Assembly: GCA_015956445.1 (NCBI GenBank)
Contig: WIUZ02000005.1
Coordinates: forward strand, 1,426,001-1,490,000
Length of the DNA stretch: 64,000 bases
DNA from: Thelephora terrestris
Lineage: Eukaryota > Basidiomycota > Agaricomycetes > Thelephorales > Thelephoraceae
Direction of reading: 5' to 3'
Every line of letters starts with the position of its first letter. Position 1 is the first letter of the stretch. A model generated the notes under the pieces. The model was not told where the DNA came from and ran no database searches. It was given only the letters and a program-made list of their open reading frames with translations. The position numbers and the translations under genes were made by a program. Below, one piece after another: positions 11,261-22,469 of the stretch.

Positions 11261-12006
11261 ATGTCTGAGCAGGCGAGTAACGGTTCACGCCGCTCGCACA
11301 TGACGTGCTAACACCTTCTCGACAGATTGAAAAAGCCTACCAGAAACAACACTTCTTCCAAAACACCAAGGTCAAGGGTCAGTGCATCGATCCTGTAGTA
11401 CCAACAGGAGGCTGATTTTGCGGCTCGTAGCTGGAAAGAAGGTTTCAACCCGAAACAAGAGATGGTTCAAGGATGTTGGTCTGGGGTTCAAGACGCCTTC
11501 AGAGGCTATTAATGGACATTACATCGGTGCGTCCATTGCTCATTTTACCTGCGCGAGATCTGACGAAGAACCTAGACAAGAAGTGTCCATTCACCGGTGA
11601 TGTGTCGATTCGCGGGCGTATCTTGACTGGTCGTGTCGTGTCGACGAAGATGACCCGCACGATTATCATCCGTCGGGATTACCTTCACTTCATTCCAAAA
11701 TATCGTGCGTGTCCGACCTGTGATGTTGGGCCATTCGCTTCCTAACGTCGGGCGTCCGATCAGGTCGATTCGAAAAACGACACAAGAACTTGGCTGCTCA
11801 CGTTTCCCCCGCGTTCCGTGTAGAGCTGGGAGATGTTGTCACAGTCGGTGCGTAACCAGATCCTGTATATGTCTCTCGTATGAGTGGCAGGATTGACGAG
11901 CCTTTCCTCGCCAGGGCAATGCCGACCGTTATCGAAAACTGTTCGATTCAACGTGTTGCGGGTCTCAAGGAGCAAGGCCTCGACCAAGGCCTTCAACAAA
12001 TTCTAG
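11261..12006 (+). CDS. RPS11: 40S ribosomal protein S11 (uS17)
   Basis: uS17 is a small-subunit protein that binds 18S rRNA. Six exons splice to about 155 residues beginning [19 protein letters not shown] and continuing [77 protein letters not shown] and [18 protein letters not shown], ending AFNKF. Length and sequence match the family throughout. The first intron starts right after MSEQ and appears to use a GC donor (CAG|gcgagt); it has a tgctaac branch site and ends gacag at 11325. The only nearby GT donor would shift the frame into a stop. The other introns have gtgcgt or gtcagt donors. Confidence 0.96.
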
Positions 12007-12357
12007 TTGCTGACGCTGTTCCATACTGTGTACCCCTTACATCCATTCTGTTTTGCAACGATGAGCATGCGAATTGAAAATACTTACATACTCATTGTAC
12101 CTGAAGACCTGGAGCGCGTGACCGGTCCCTGTGTGACCAACCACCAAGCAAATTTGTCACGCAAGGGCGACTCCAAGGTTGCTTCTCGTTGGACGCAAGC
12201 GACCTTGACCCCTCTGTCTAACGAACCCTGCCAGCGAGAGGGAAACATTTTCAAGCTGGCTCCAACTATCCTCTCAGTCCTAACTTCGCGCCTCTCTGGC
12301 AAGAGCAGGTCCCAACCGGCCCACGGCTCGCCCCAGGCGCCCCACCAGAACCTCGCA

Positions 12358-14028
12358 ATGGGACAGGGTCAGTCCGCCTCGAAGAAGTCTAAGAAAGGTA
12401 GCAAAGACAAGGACGTCGACCCTGATTCTCCTGATCTCGCCCCCGGAAACGTTAAAGAAAACGGTCATTCCACCCCACCCTCCACTGATCCAACTTCCCC
12501 TTCCAACCCCTCCCAGAATGGCTCACCTACCGATGGTTCCATCCAAAGTCCGTCCATAACCGTCTCTGGTCCAGATGGCACAACAATTCCCCACAATAAG
12601 AACGATTCACAACTGTCGGGAACGTCGCAAATGGATGCATCTAGTGACCAATCCACCTCGTTGGCCTCTTCTTCCAACCTCTCGAACACTCCATCATCCG
12701 CTTCAAGGCCTATTCCCGTGCCCGCCGACGCCCCGCCGTCTCATACTATCTTGTCCAATCCAAATGGGGTGAATACCCCGAATTCGGCGAATATCACAAC
12801 TGGAGAGTCTATCTCCACATCGAACGGTGGGGCCGGCGGTAAAGACAAGGTCCGACAACTAGACGTCGACGACATGATACAACGTTTGCTGGACGTTGGT
12901 TACACGGGCAAGGTCAGCAAATCTTTGTGCCTGAAGAACGCCGAGATTGTCGCTATCTGCCAAGCCGCTCGAGAAGTATTCTTGAACCAACCTACTCTCG
13001 TCGAGCTTTCCCCACCCGTCAAGATCGTCGGTGACGTGCATGGCCAGTACTCGGATCTTATTCGTCTCTTCGAGATGTGCGGCTTCCCGCCCGCTGCCAA
13101 TTATCTCTTCCTCGGGGATTACGTCGACAGAGGGAAGCAAAGCCTCGAGACCATTCTCCTCCTGCTTTGTTACAAGATCAAATATCCCGAGAACTTTTTC
13201 CTATTACGAGGAAATCACGAGTGTGCCAACGTGACACGAGGTGACGTTTCATGATCCGGCTCAAACGAACTGTTCTAATACGTTATACATAGTATACGGG
13301 TTTTATGATGAGTGCAAGCGGCGGTGTAATATCAAGACGTGGAAGACATTCATAGACGTCTTCAACAGCCTTCCTATCGCTGCCATAGTCGCGTCGAAGA
13401 TCTTTTGCGTGCATGGCGGGCTTTCTCCTTCCCTGCATTCAATGGATGACATCAAACGTATTCAGCGGCCAACAGATGTTCCGGACTATGGTCTATTGAA
13501 CGATTTGTTGTGGTCGGATCCATCAGACACGGCATTGGATTGGGAAGAGAATGAACGAGGGGTCAGCTATTGCTTCGGCAAGGCGGTGATCAACGACTTT
13601 TTGGTCCGCTATGACATGGACCTCATCTGTCGTGCTCATATGGTCGTGGAGGATGGATACGAGTTCTGGAATGATAGGACGCTGGTGACTGTCTTCAGTG
13701 CTCCGAACTATTGCGGAGGTAAGTTGTGGCCTGTCCTTAGGTGATCTCAGGTCAATCTCTGACCCGATTGCCTCCCAAGAATTTGATAATTACGGTGCTT
13801 GCATGAGGTGAGTTTCTGCCAAATTCCCTACATGGCGGAGCCTGATAAGTCTGCTACAGTGTATCAGAAGACTTGCTTTGCGCATTTGAGCTTCTCAAAC
13901 CTTTGGACGGCGCTGCTCTGCGGAAGGAGATGACGAAGGCGAAACGGAAAAGGTACGTGTTCTTTTTTCCCTTATCCTTTTTGACGTCATACTCATTCAC
14001 ACACAACAGTATGCTGACAGCAACCTGA
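12358..14028 (+). CDS. PPZ1: PPZ-type serine/threonine protein phosphatase
   Basis: A PP1-like phosphatase with a long N-terminal extension, as in yeast Ppz1/2, which control cation homeostasis and cell integrity. Five exons (12358-13240, 13293-13718, 13780-13807, 13860-13952, 14010-14028) give 482 residues. Residues 1-165 are Ser/Pro/Asn-rich low complexity. The catalytic domain has [92 protein letters not shown] and [17 protein letters not shown], so the metal and catalytic residues are all present. [13 protein letters not shown] at 12358 is a good N-myristoylation signal. The frame is open further upstream with ATGs at 12061 and 12067, but using them would bury that glycine. It follows RPS11 on the same strand. 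Confidence 0.92.
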
Positions 14029-15218
14029 AGACGACCATCCTTACCCGGAGTCCATACCACCAGCAGTGATTCCTACGATGACCACCTTGGACTTCCACAT
14101 GGTACATAGAATCCCAACTTTCCAGCTCGTGCACTGCTCTTCGACTTACGTCCACCCTGTCCTAAAACTTTCTACCCTATCTCTCCTTTGTCACGCACAC
14201 GTTAAACCGATTCTCATGATACATTGTTTATTGTAATCTTCGCACGTGATACTAAACACACTTCCTTCTCATAGTCTTGGTTGTTTTCCTATCTACACTG
14301 TGGAGGTATACCTTTGTGTACTCATCTCACGTTTTCGAACTCACGCCTTACGTGCAGGGGAGGGATTTGACTCATTGTTTTACCTCCAGCTATGTCCTTC
14401 TTCCGTCTCTTCGCTCCTTCCACCTCCCCACTCTTACCCTCTTTCCTATCCACCCCCCCAGCCTTACCTGTTCTGCGATTTTTGTGCTATAACTATTATC
14501 GTCTCTTTTCCATCATGTGAACTTAGCATCTTCCGTCCGGGCTTTTGGTATCACTACTACCCGTTTTGGATCCCTCTGCTGGTTCCCGAACCCCGATTAA
14601 GACTCTCCAAGTGATCTTGATCCGCGAACGTTCCAAACCGCTGTGGGGTATGAGCACGGTTGAATTGATGACGCACGGGCGTCAGCAACGCCGCACCCGT
14701 TCTTCTAACCTCTTTTTTTTACCTTTACGCTTGGATGATCGATGCGAATCTGCCTCGTGGTACTCAACGCTGATGTTGTAACGCGCTTTGCTCAAGGACA
14801 GCTGACCCGCACTTGAGTTCGAGGGTTAGGTCCAATCTATAGCACGTGAAGCGCGGTGAGGTATAGAAGGGGACCGGAAAATCCGGATTGGGCTCCGGAA
14901 CCCCAGGGCTGGGGGGGCGGATATACCTGGAAGGATCATCTACACTTCGGTTCCCCGATGCATTCAAATTCGCTTCGTGCGGATGAGACCGTTTTCCGTC
15001 ATAAGCTGACGAAAGTACACCGCAGTCAAGAGTACTACCAGAGGCTACTTTCACTCGTGGAGATGTCGGAAAGGGAACATGGTCGAGATGGTGGTACCTG
15101 TTTGTAGCAGCGATCGTTAAAGTGCTAGGTTAAGGAGGGATAATGTAGGGAACGGAGCGGTTGAGATGATGCGAGTATATTATGTTCAGTACAAGCGGGT
15201 CGCTCAGGGTCAGCTGCT
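14029..15218. other. Intergenic, no gene recognised
   Basis: About 1.2 kb between the phosphatase and the first protease, whose 3' ends face each other. It is pyrimidine-rich around 14370-14480 and contains only short, unrelated frames. Confidence 0.5.
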
Positions 15219-16984
15219 CTATGCCGGCCAGCTATTGAACGCCAAACGGTTGGGGGTCAAAAAGGCTATCGAGATTCAAAAGGTGAGTTTGAAAGAAAAG
15301 TTGTGATCGGCGGGAGCGTCCACTCACGGATGTTGGTCAATTTGCCAGAAGTTGCGCGAGAGGTGATGTGATTGCTCATCTCCGCAGGGGTCATATTTGG
15401 ATTGACGGTGCTCAAATAGTAGGCGACCAGACCGGCAACAGCGGGAGTGGCCATCGATGTGCCAGAGATGGTATTTACGCCGCCATTGTTCCAGGTGGAT
15501 GTCACGTTGGATCCTGGGGCAAAGATATCGACTATGAATCCGTAGTTGGAGTAGACTGCCCTGCTATCCGTGATATCGATCGCGCCAACGGTGATTGCTT
15601 GTGGGGTGCTCGCCGGGCTGGTGGTGAGAGCATCCTCGTTGGAGTTACCCTGTAGATCATTCAATATACCGCATGCGCTCAAATCGACAGATAAACTCAC
15701 AGCAGCCACGGTGCAGTGGATGCCATCGTTGATGAGCTACAGAAGTCGTAAGTCGCAAATCTGGTCAATAAAGGGGGAAACAGACCTTGGTGACGGCATC
15801 GTTCATTGGGAAAGAATACGAGCCACCGAGGCTCATCGTAGCAATACTTGGGCGACCTGAAGCTTTGCGCTGCTGCTGAACATAGTCAAGGCCACTGATG
15901 CTGTTCGAGGGAAAGAATAAGCCTCAGAAGGACGAATTTGGTAAAAACCCTTACATATCAGATATCATTCCGGAACTACAGGGAGATTGTGAGAATTAGC
16001 AAGCGTACATCTTGAACACGCTCACCCTAGATCATCCAGGACCTTGACGGCGATCAGTCTTGCCGATTTGGCGACCCCAAACCTTGTCCCTGCGGCGGTT
16101 CCTCTGTCTCCGGGTCAAGTCGCGAACAAGTGGAGGGGGAAGGGGACTCACGCGACATGAGTTCCGTGGCCATTGCCATCCGCATCCTATTTTCCGATGA
16201 GAAAATTGGCATAGGACTCGAGAAGAAGAGAGACGTGCCATGCATCCATCACAGAATGTTTTCCCCCATCGAGCACGGTCCTCGAAATCCTCCTACAAAA
16301 AGTGAGTATGACCGGAAACCTTTCGAGCTTATTTCTCGCACATGATGGGTGTAGATACCTGCCGATATGGGTGCTAAGGTAGGTTTGCGGAGCGGACAAG
16401 AAAAGGACAAACCAGTATCGACCACGTAGATATCTACTCCGTTTCCTGGGTTGGAAGCGTAGTTATATGTGTTGGTCAAGTCTAATGGATCTTGGTCGGA
16501 AAGCTTATTCGGAGTGCTTATGCGAGCCAAGTTCCATGGCTCGTCGTTCCTGCAAGACATAATTATGTGAACGATCCGATAGGCATCAGAAATTTGGCAC
16601 ACCTGCTGTCAAACGTCGACATATAACCATTCTGCGCAACGTACTCAACATTCGGATTCAACATAAGGGCATTGATAGATTTGTCGTCAAAATTGCCTAC
16701 AACAAGCTAGTCAGATCCAAGTACACACAAGAGCATGATAGTATTGGCAAACCTGCGAAGGCGTTGTAGAAATTAGAGCTATACCGGTGGGTCACCTCGT
16801 TGTTTGCACCGACGAGGCTCGCGAGGAAGCCCAGGATAGTGGTTTGGTCGGAGCCGTCTTGAAGCTTGACGATGTAACTGCCTGGCTTTATTTGCCCGCG
16901 ATATGTGTAGAGCGGCACGAATGGGGCAGCCAAGGAAGTGGTGGACAAAGCGAGCAAGCCGAGAAGGAGAGATAGGCTGTGCAT
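15219..16984 (-). CDS. Secreted subtilisin-like serine protease (S8, proteinase K type), copy 1
   Basis: Signal peptide MHSLSLLLGLLALSTTSLA is followed by an inhibitor_I9-type propeptide (PGSYIVKLQDGSDQTTILGF). The catalytic triad is visible: Asp in GVDIYVVDTG (near 16430), His in DGNGHGTHVA (near 16160) and Ser in SGTSMATPAVAGLVAYYL (near 15450). The oxyanion Asn is in TVAAGNSNEDA. It ends NIPFLTPNRLAFNSWPA at 15219 after a last intron (15327-15266). Many introns of 50-60 bases break it up. As a family member it should be an extracellular endopeptidase for protein breakdown. A TATAAAA box lies about 105 bases upstream of the ATG. It is a tandem duplicate of the gene at 18306-20092, with the same exon layout and a shared 3' end word (LAFN). 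Confidence 0.9.
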
Positions 16985-17087
16985 GGCGTGCGACCGGTGG
17001 AGAATTAGGGAGCGTAGAGGTGTGGGGAAGGGAGAAGTTGGTAAAAGAGTGAACCAATGGAGAGCATCGTGGGGCAGTTGAAGTTCA

Positions 17088-17094
17088 TTTTATA
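17088..17094 (-). promoter_or_regulatory. TATA box of protease copy 1
   Basis: TATAAAA on the minus strand, about 105 bases before the ATG at 16984. The second protease has TATAAAT at a matching distance. Confidence 0.5.
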
Positions 17095-18305
17095 GGGCAG
17101 TTAACCAGGCGAAGGTGGTTGATCGAAGTGTCAACGAATGACATCGGCGGGGAGGAAAAAGGAAAATGAAAAGTTGATTCGGAGGCATCGAAGACGTCCT
17201 AGAGCGTCGAGTACAGAAACAGCAGAGAGATTGCCGGAATGAGGTTGTATGCATTCATTCCCTGCCAGCAGTTTGCTCCGCTCTAAGGCAACTGAAAGTC
17301 GCTTCGATGCTTTCTGCACGTAAAGCCACCCAACGGAAATCGTTTTCCCGGAGTCATGGGCGACCGAAAGGTACAGCGTTCAGATGCCAGTATCTGAGCA
17401 ATCTCTGTCAGATCAGACTGCCGCTCCCTGCATAGGAAGGGCGCGAGAGGCAGGTCTTCTACCAGAATTCCAAATGCTGCGGCGATCAGAGAATGGTCCA
17501 TGATGTCCCTGGAAGCCTGTGAGTCAAAGAGTCAGCGCGATCATCGCGTCTTACAGCCCCCAATGGGAGTGACCAGCCGACGGAGCCAGGATTTACTCCC
17601 ACCAAGCCCAGCCAAGCCCGCATTAAACACGACGCCAGCAAGTACAATACCTGCTTTGTTCTCCTTTAAACGTTAAACGTTTAAACGGCTCCCATAATGC
17701 GTCGCTGATGGAATAGACAGTCACTTCCGCGGAGGGAAATTGAGCGAGGTCGAACCGCCGGCTGGCAACGCGCATTCTAGCCCACCCCTTTGCCTTTCCC
17801 CACTCCGTCGCCCTACGAATGCGCATATCTCCAGATGAAATGCGTCCATGTTTGCCCATAGGCTGGTGAGCAGTAGCTGCACCAAACATAGCACTCGCGG
17901 CCACGTTGGAGGGGTACAATCCGGCCCGTGTCGTTGATAATACAGGACCAGTTTTCCGAAGACACTGCATTCGCAACCGCATGGGAGGGTCACAGTCCGG
18001 CTTGTAGCAAGGTGAATGGCAAAAACTAAAAGGACCAGAAATTTAGACCAGGTTGGAGCGTGCCAGACTCCACGCGACAATACCTACATCTCGCCTGAGA
18101 CTTCTCCGTCTCAAAGTTCACATCGCGCAGATAAGCCAACGTGCTGCGCCCTACTTTGCCGGCAGGCGAGAGAGATTTCACCTATGGCACACCAATAAGG
18201 GAACCAAGAAGGATGGAATTGAGAGAACGTGAGGTATGTAACGAACGACATGGTTATCTGATATGTAAGGAGCGGTGTGGTGGGTATTGGGGCTCAAGCG
18301 CTCAC
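17095..18305. other. Spacer between the two proteases
   Basis: About 1.2 kb between protease copy 1 and the end of copy 2. Besides the transporter scrap, the part just upstream of copy 1 keeps words also seen upstream of copy 2 (gatgctttctg, gattcg-aggcatcgaa). No intact gene was recognised. Confidence 0.5.
17449..17486 (-). pseudogene. Scrap of the transporter's last exon left by the protease duplication
   Basis: The minus-strand frame reads IAAAFGILVEDLP, nearly the same as IVAAFGILVEDLIVNR at the C-terminus of the transporter gene (20655-20605). DNA identity is high over about 30 bases (taccaaaattccaaatgc against taccagaattccaaatgc). No other part of the transporter is recognisable here. 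The scrap lies upstream of protease copy 1, as the intact transporter lies upstream of copy 2. Confidence 0.65.
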
Positions 18306-20092
18306 TCAGGGCTGGCTTCCCAACGACCAGTAGCCGTTGAACGCCAAAAGGTTGGCGGTCCCTTCGGCTATTGAGAATAACGGAATGAGATCAAAAAAGA
18401 AGCGCAACTTGCAGGAGGTTCACTTACGGATGTTGCTCAACGCGTTCTTGGTAGCCAGCTGCTGGATAAGAAGGCTCATCGTCGCCGGAGTTGTCGCCTT
18501 ACCAAAGATGTTCAATAGGTAGGCGACCAAACCCGCGACAGCGGGAGTAGCCATCGACGTGCCAGATATGGTCTTGTAGCCCCCATCGTTCCACGTGGAT
18601 GTGACGTTGGACCCAGGAGCAAAGACATCGACGACCGATCCATAGTTCGAATACCACGCCATACTGTCAGTGATATCGGTGGCGCCGACGGTGATCGCCT
18701 CGGGGGTGTTCGCCGGGCTGGTATCCTTAGCGTCCACGGCGGAGTTACCCTGTGAATGGTTCAACCCAACGCGCACGTTCAAAATACCTGGCACAACTTA
18801 CAGCGGCAACGGTGCAGTGTATGCCAGCCTTGATGAGCTACGCATGTCCTAAGTCACAAGCGCTCATCAAAAACCCGGGTGAAAATACCTGTTGTACGGT
18901 CTCATCCAGCGTGGGTGCGTTTGACCCGCCCAAACTCATCGTAGCAATACTTGGGCGACCACCGTTTTCCAGATGCTGGAAATATACCCACTGGAGGCCG
19001 TCCATACTATTCGAGGAAAAACGTGAGCTTCAGGACACGTTCATGGGGGTCGGATGCTTACACGCCGGCGAGTGTTCCAGAGCTGCATGAAAATTATTAC
19101 AAGGGATAATCGCACGCTTTTAGAATACTCACCCGTCATCAGCCAGGACCTTGACAGCGATCAAATTAGCATTTTTAGCGATTCCGGACCTCTTTCCGCC
19201 GGCGGTCCCGCTGTTGCGAATTAGTTTACGATGAAATGTGGAGGAAGGTACGCTTACGCTACGTGGGTGCCGTGGCCATTGCCATCTGCTTCCTATTTCT
19301 TTGGATGAGCAAACAGGTGGAGGGTCCAAACAGCAAGACTTACGGCACATCCATCGCAGAAGGCACCTCCCCATTTTGCACGACCCTCGAAATCAGGCTA
19401 CACAAAAATCAGCACCACCGAAACTGGATTCGAAGAAAGTTCGCGTACGTGCTCGACGAGAATACCTGCAAAATAGGCCGTTGAGACTCACACAAGAACA
19501 GAAATGGACGGGAGACCACGTACCGGTATCCACGACATAAATATCGATCCCCTCGCCTGGGTCACAGTTGTATTTATACTCGTAAGTCAGAGCGAACGGA
19601 TCTTGGTTCGAGAGCTTAGCCCGGGTGCTCACGCGGGCCAAGTTCCATGACGCGTCAGTCCTGACAAAATCGTCTAAGCGATGTGTGATCCGACACGCGA
19701 CGGTGATGCCACGTACTGAACGTCAAACGCAGCCATGATGCCGTTCTCGGCAACATACTCTACATTCGGGCTCAACAAGAGGGCGTTGACGGCATCTTCG
19801 TCCAAATTCGCTGCAGCAACCCAGTCAGATCATAACATTGCACGATATTATGAGCGTCTGACGGACCTGCGAACCCGTTGAAGAACTTGGGGTCCCAGTC
19901 GTGCCCCAGGATGATGTCTCCCACAAGGCTCAAGACACTAACTTTGTCGGCACCATCGACAAGCTTCACGATATAACCACCCTGGTTCACTGGGCCGTCA
20001 TATTTGTAAAGCGGCGCGGACGGAGGGGCGGGCGCTGCCAAGGAAGAGGTGATTGAAGCGAGCAAGCCGAAAAAGAGGGATAGGCTGTGCAT
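18306..20092 (-). CDS. Secreted subtilisin-like serine protease (S8, proteinase K type), copy 2
   Basis: Paralogue of the gene at 15219-16984. Signal peptide MHSLSLFFGLLASITSSLA, then a propeptide (NQGGYIVKLVDGADKVSVL). Triad: Asp in GIDIYVVDTG (near 19545), His in DGNGHGTHVA (near 19270) and Ser in SGTSMATPAVAGLVAYLL (near 18550); oxyanion Asn in TVAAGNSAVDA. The C-terminus NIPEGTANLLAFNGYWSLG follows a final intron and stops at 18306. All catalytic residues are present, so both copies look functional. Prepropeptide and catalytic exons match copy 1 in order, while the propeptide is more diverged than the core. A TATAAAT box sits about 100 bases before the start. Confidence 0.9.
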
Positions 20093-20187
20093 CGTGCGCT
20101 AAAATTGGATAGCTGGTAAAGAATGTGGGGGAGTGTGGTAGAGAAAGGAAGGAACCACAGCGAGACGTCGTCCGCGGTGGCGGCTGG

Positions 20188-20194
20188 ATTTATA
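20188..20194 (-). promoter_or_regulatory. TATA box of protease copy 2
   Basis: TATAAAT on the minus strand, about 100 bases upstream of the ATG at 20092. Confidence 0.45.
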
Positions 20195-20604
20195 TGGCAC
20201 GGTAAAGCATGACATCTAGTAAGGGAAGCGGTCAGAGACTGACAAGCATCCTCCCAAGCGAAGTCGATCGAGCGATCAGCGGAGTCGAAGGAAGCCGCGC
20301 GGCGCGATGACACCAGTGAGGGAAACGGAAGAATGAAATCTGATTCGAAGGAATCGAAAGCGCCCCCGGGACCACTCGCCAAAGAGAGCACAAGCTTGGC
20401 ATCTCGCTCCATGCGTCACGGATGCTTTCTGTCTGTCAACAACCCAAAGGGTATCTCAGGCGCATGTTCAGCGTTCAATTTGTCTATTGCTGGAACGGGC
20501 GAGTAGTTGCGGAGTGATCTACAGGAGAAAGCTAGAGACGGTTTCAATCAGTGTTTCCTGCAAAAACGGAGGGAGGCAGGTGAGAGTTGATGTAACCTTG
20601 GTAG
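20195..20604. other. Intergenic, transporter 3' end to protease promoter
   Basis: No gene seen. It carries the transporter 3' untranslated region and the upstream part of the protease promoter; part of it is echoed upstream of protease copy 1. Confidence 0.5.
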
Positions 20605-22045
20605 CTACCGATTAACGATGAGGTCTTCTACCAAAATTCCAAATGCCGCGACAATGGCGACGGAGCCCATGAAGTTCCAGAATGTCACTACTTCCAATCC
20701 GGCCCCAAACACGACGTCCGACGCGAACGTGAACACGGTGGTCATCAGGTTTCCGATTGACGCGATGATCGGACCCCACACCCCCAAGAGAATCTAAACG
20801 GGACGTCTGTGAGACATTCGGTGAGGCGAACGAACGTCTAGAAAATCACCATAAATCCGGCATTGTATACAACGCCGGAAAGCGCAATGCCCAAGATGAC
20901 CAACGCGACGTGCCAGTTTGCGGGCCAGTGAAATGGCTCGGCTCCCATGTAGTGGAGAACGGGCAGAGGGATCCAAAGGAGAAGGAGAGTGAGGACACCA
21001 ACCAAAGAGGTGAGCAAATTAGGGTGTAGGCCAAACGGAGGAGGGAAAACCATGGTGTCGGATATCGATTGAGGATCCAGAGCGAGATCTTCATCGGGTG
21101 GATCCAAATCACTAGCATCATCAAACGATGCCCTGAGGATTGGAGCATATGATGACTGAGAGGATTCTTCGCGCCCAGGATCCGAAGGGAGAGCGATATG
21201 TTTCTTGTAGAGGACTTGATACAGTCCGTATCCGATGGAGCCGACCAGTGTCAAGAGGTCTCCCAAGAGGGGCGCGGTGGCGGTGGGCACTGCTCGGGAG
21301 ACCACAGGCTGCTTGTTTTTCTCCTCTTGAATCGAGGTGCCGCCATAAATAACAGCCATGACACCACCTGTGGCTAAGACGACCGCAAACATCCGCTTCC
21401 TATCCCATGGCAGTTTGAACATCTTCACCGCGATCATGTACGCAAAGAAGGCGTTGGCGTTCCAGATGGCCGTCACATCCGTGAGGCTATAGAACATATT
21501 AGATGCCTGCGAGACATTGCAGAAGTTTTTTAGACCTACGGGGCGAGAGAAACCGCACAGAACCAGAGCAGGGCTGGGAGCGTGACACCGACGGTCATCA
21601 GTCCCAGCATGGTCGCGAATCTCGGCCACGGGAACTTAATATCCTCGGACCCTTTGAAACTCCCAGCGACGTGTCGCTTGATGGCCAGAGACAGGCCTCT
21701 CATGTAGTCCTTGACCGGCCGTCCCGTCGTAAGACTGAGATAGGCGACATGCAGTGGAAATATAATCCAGAAGGACGAGTGTGCTGCGTAGCTGTGGTGT
21801 CAAAATCTCATGATCCAGTGTCCGGCGGAGGTTAGAGACGGTCAAACGCTTACAAGAGAAAGTATGGCTGTCGATATTTAAGCGTTGCTTGGATGTACTA
21901 TGGGGAATTAGAAATCGTGAACACCGGACCCGATCGGTTGAGTGGAACATACTTGTGCCAGCTGGGATTCGACGACGTAAGCGACCAATACCAGAACGAA
22001 GACCAGGAGGGCAGATTTTCCTCCCAGTCGTGGTGAGTCCGACAT
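20605..22045 (-). CDS. Drug/metabolite-transporter superfamily membrane protein (SLC35F5 / YML018C-like)
   Basis: A polytopic membrane protein of the nucleotide-sugar-transporter-like DMT fold; substrate unknown. Start ATG 22045 gives MSDSPRLGGKSALLVFVLVL with TM1, spliced to YIQATLKYRQPYFLF and AAHSSFWIIFPLHVAYLSL. Further hydrophobic segments are TMLGLMTVGVTLPALLWF, LTDVTAIWNANAFFAYMIAV, MFAVVLATGGVMAVIYGG, LLGDLLTLVGSIGYGLYQVL, LTSLVGVLTLLLLWIPLPVL, HVALVILGIALSGVVYNAGF and, in the last exon, GPIIASIGNLMTTVFTFASD with NFMGSVAIVAAFGILVEDL. That gives about ten helices, the usual number. A cytoplasmic acidic loop (DDASDLDPPDEDLALD) splits the halves. A longer frame from a start further upstream runs into the wrong frame at TM1. 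It is divergent from bL36m with about 85 bases between starts. Confidence 0.85.
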
Positions 22046-22129
22046 ACGAAGTGAACGGAACCGGAAAAGGCATCGTACGCCCTCCAGACTTCGATCACAA
22101 CTGGTTCAGCGCTACTGACAACTACGACG
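22046..22129. promoter_or_regulatory. Bidirectional promoter, transporter / bL36m
   Basis: Only 84 bases separate two start codons that point away from each other, so the two genes must share or interleave their promoters and 5' leaders. Confidence 0.5.
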
Positions 22130-22440
22130 ATGCTTCGAGCACTCCTACAGTCAACTCGCCCTCTCCTTACACGCGTCCGCCAGCCGACAATTCAACTCCC
22201 AGCTCACCCACACCCACACAACCATGCCCATCCGACGCAAAACCCGATGCTGACAAGGGGGATGAAAGTCAGGTCCTCCGTCAAGGTCATGTGCGACGGA
22301 TGCAGTGTAGTTAGAAGGAAAGGTCGGGTGTATATTTTGTGCTCGAAGAATCCAAAACACAAACAGGTGTGTCTTGTACATTCTCATTTCTGCGATTTGC
22401 TGACCAGAGGTGTTTTCGTGACCTGCAGAGACAAGGCTAG
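22130..22440 (+). CDS. RTC6: Mitochondrial ribosomal protein bL36m
   Basis: bL36 is the small zinc-ribbon protein of the mitochondrial large subunit. The mature part reads [35 protein letters not shown] and, after one intron (22367-22428), RQG-stop, as in the family. Cys-X2-Cys and a later Cys/His pair (LCSKNPKH) form the zinc site. The first 45 residues ([19 protein letters not shown] and on) are basic and hydroxylated, fitting a mitochondrial targeting peptide. It ends 30 bases from the stop codon of the convergent dihydrofolate reductase gene. Confidence 0.93.
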
Positions 22441-22469
22441 ACCGCCTTCAAGGGTCAACAACTTCTACA

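Noticed and set aside
12007-12357. Upstream extension of the PPZ phosphatase as its main start
   Set aside because: The frame start at 12007 is TTG, the sequence is not family-like, and the ATG at 12358 gives a myristoylation signal as in PPZ proteins.
13720-15218. Possible tRNA or other structural RNA gene between the phosphatase and the protease
   Set aside because: I looked for tRNA B-box-like words and cloverleaf arms here and in other spacers and found none that pair properly.
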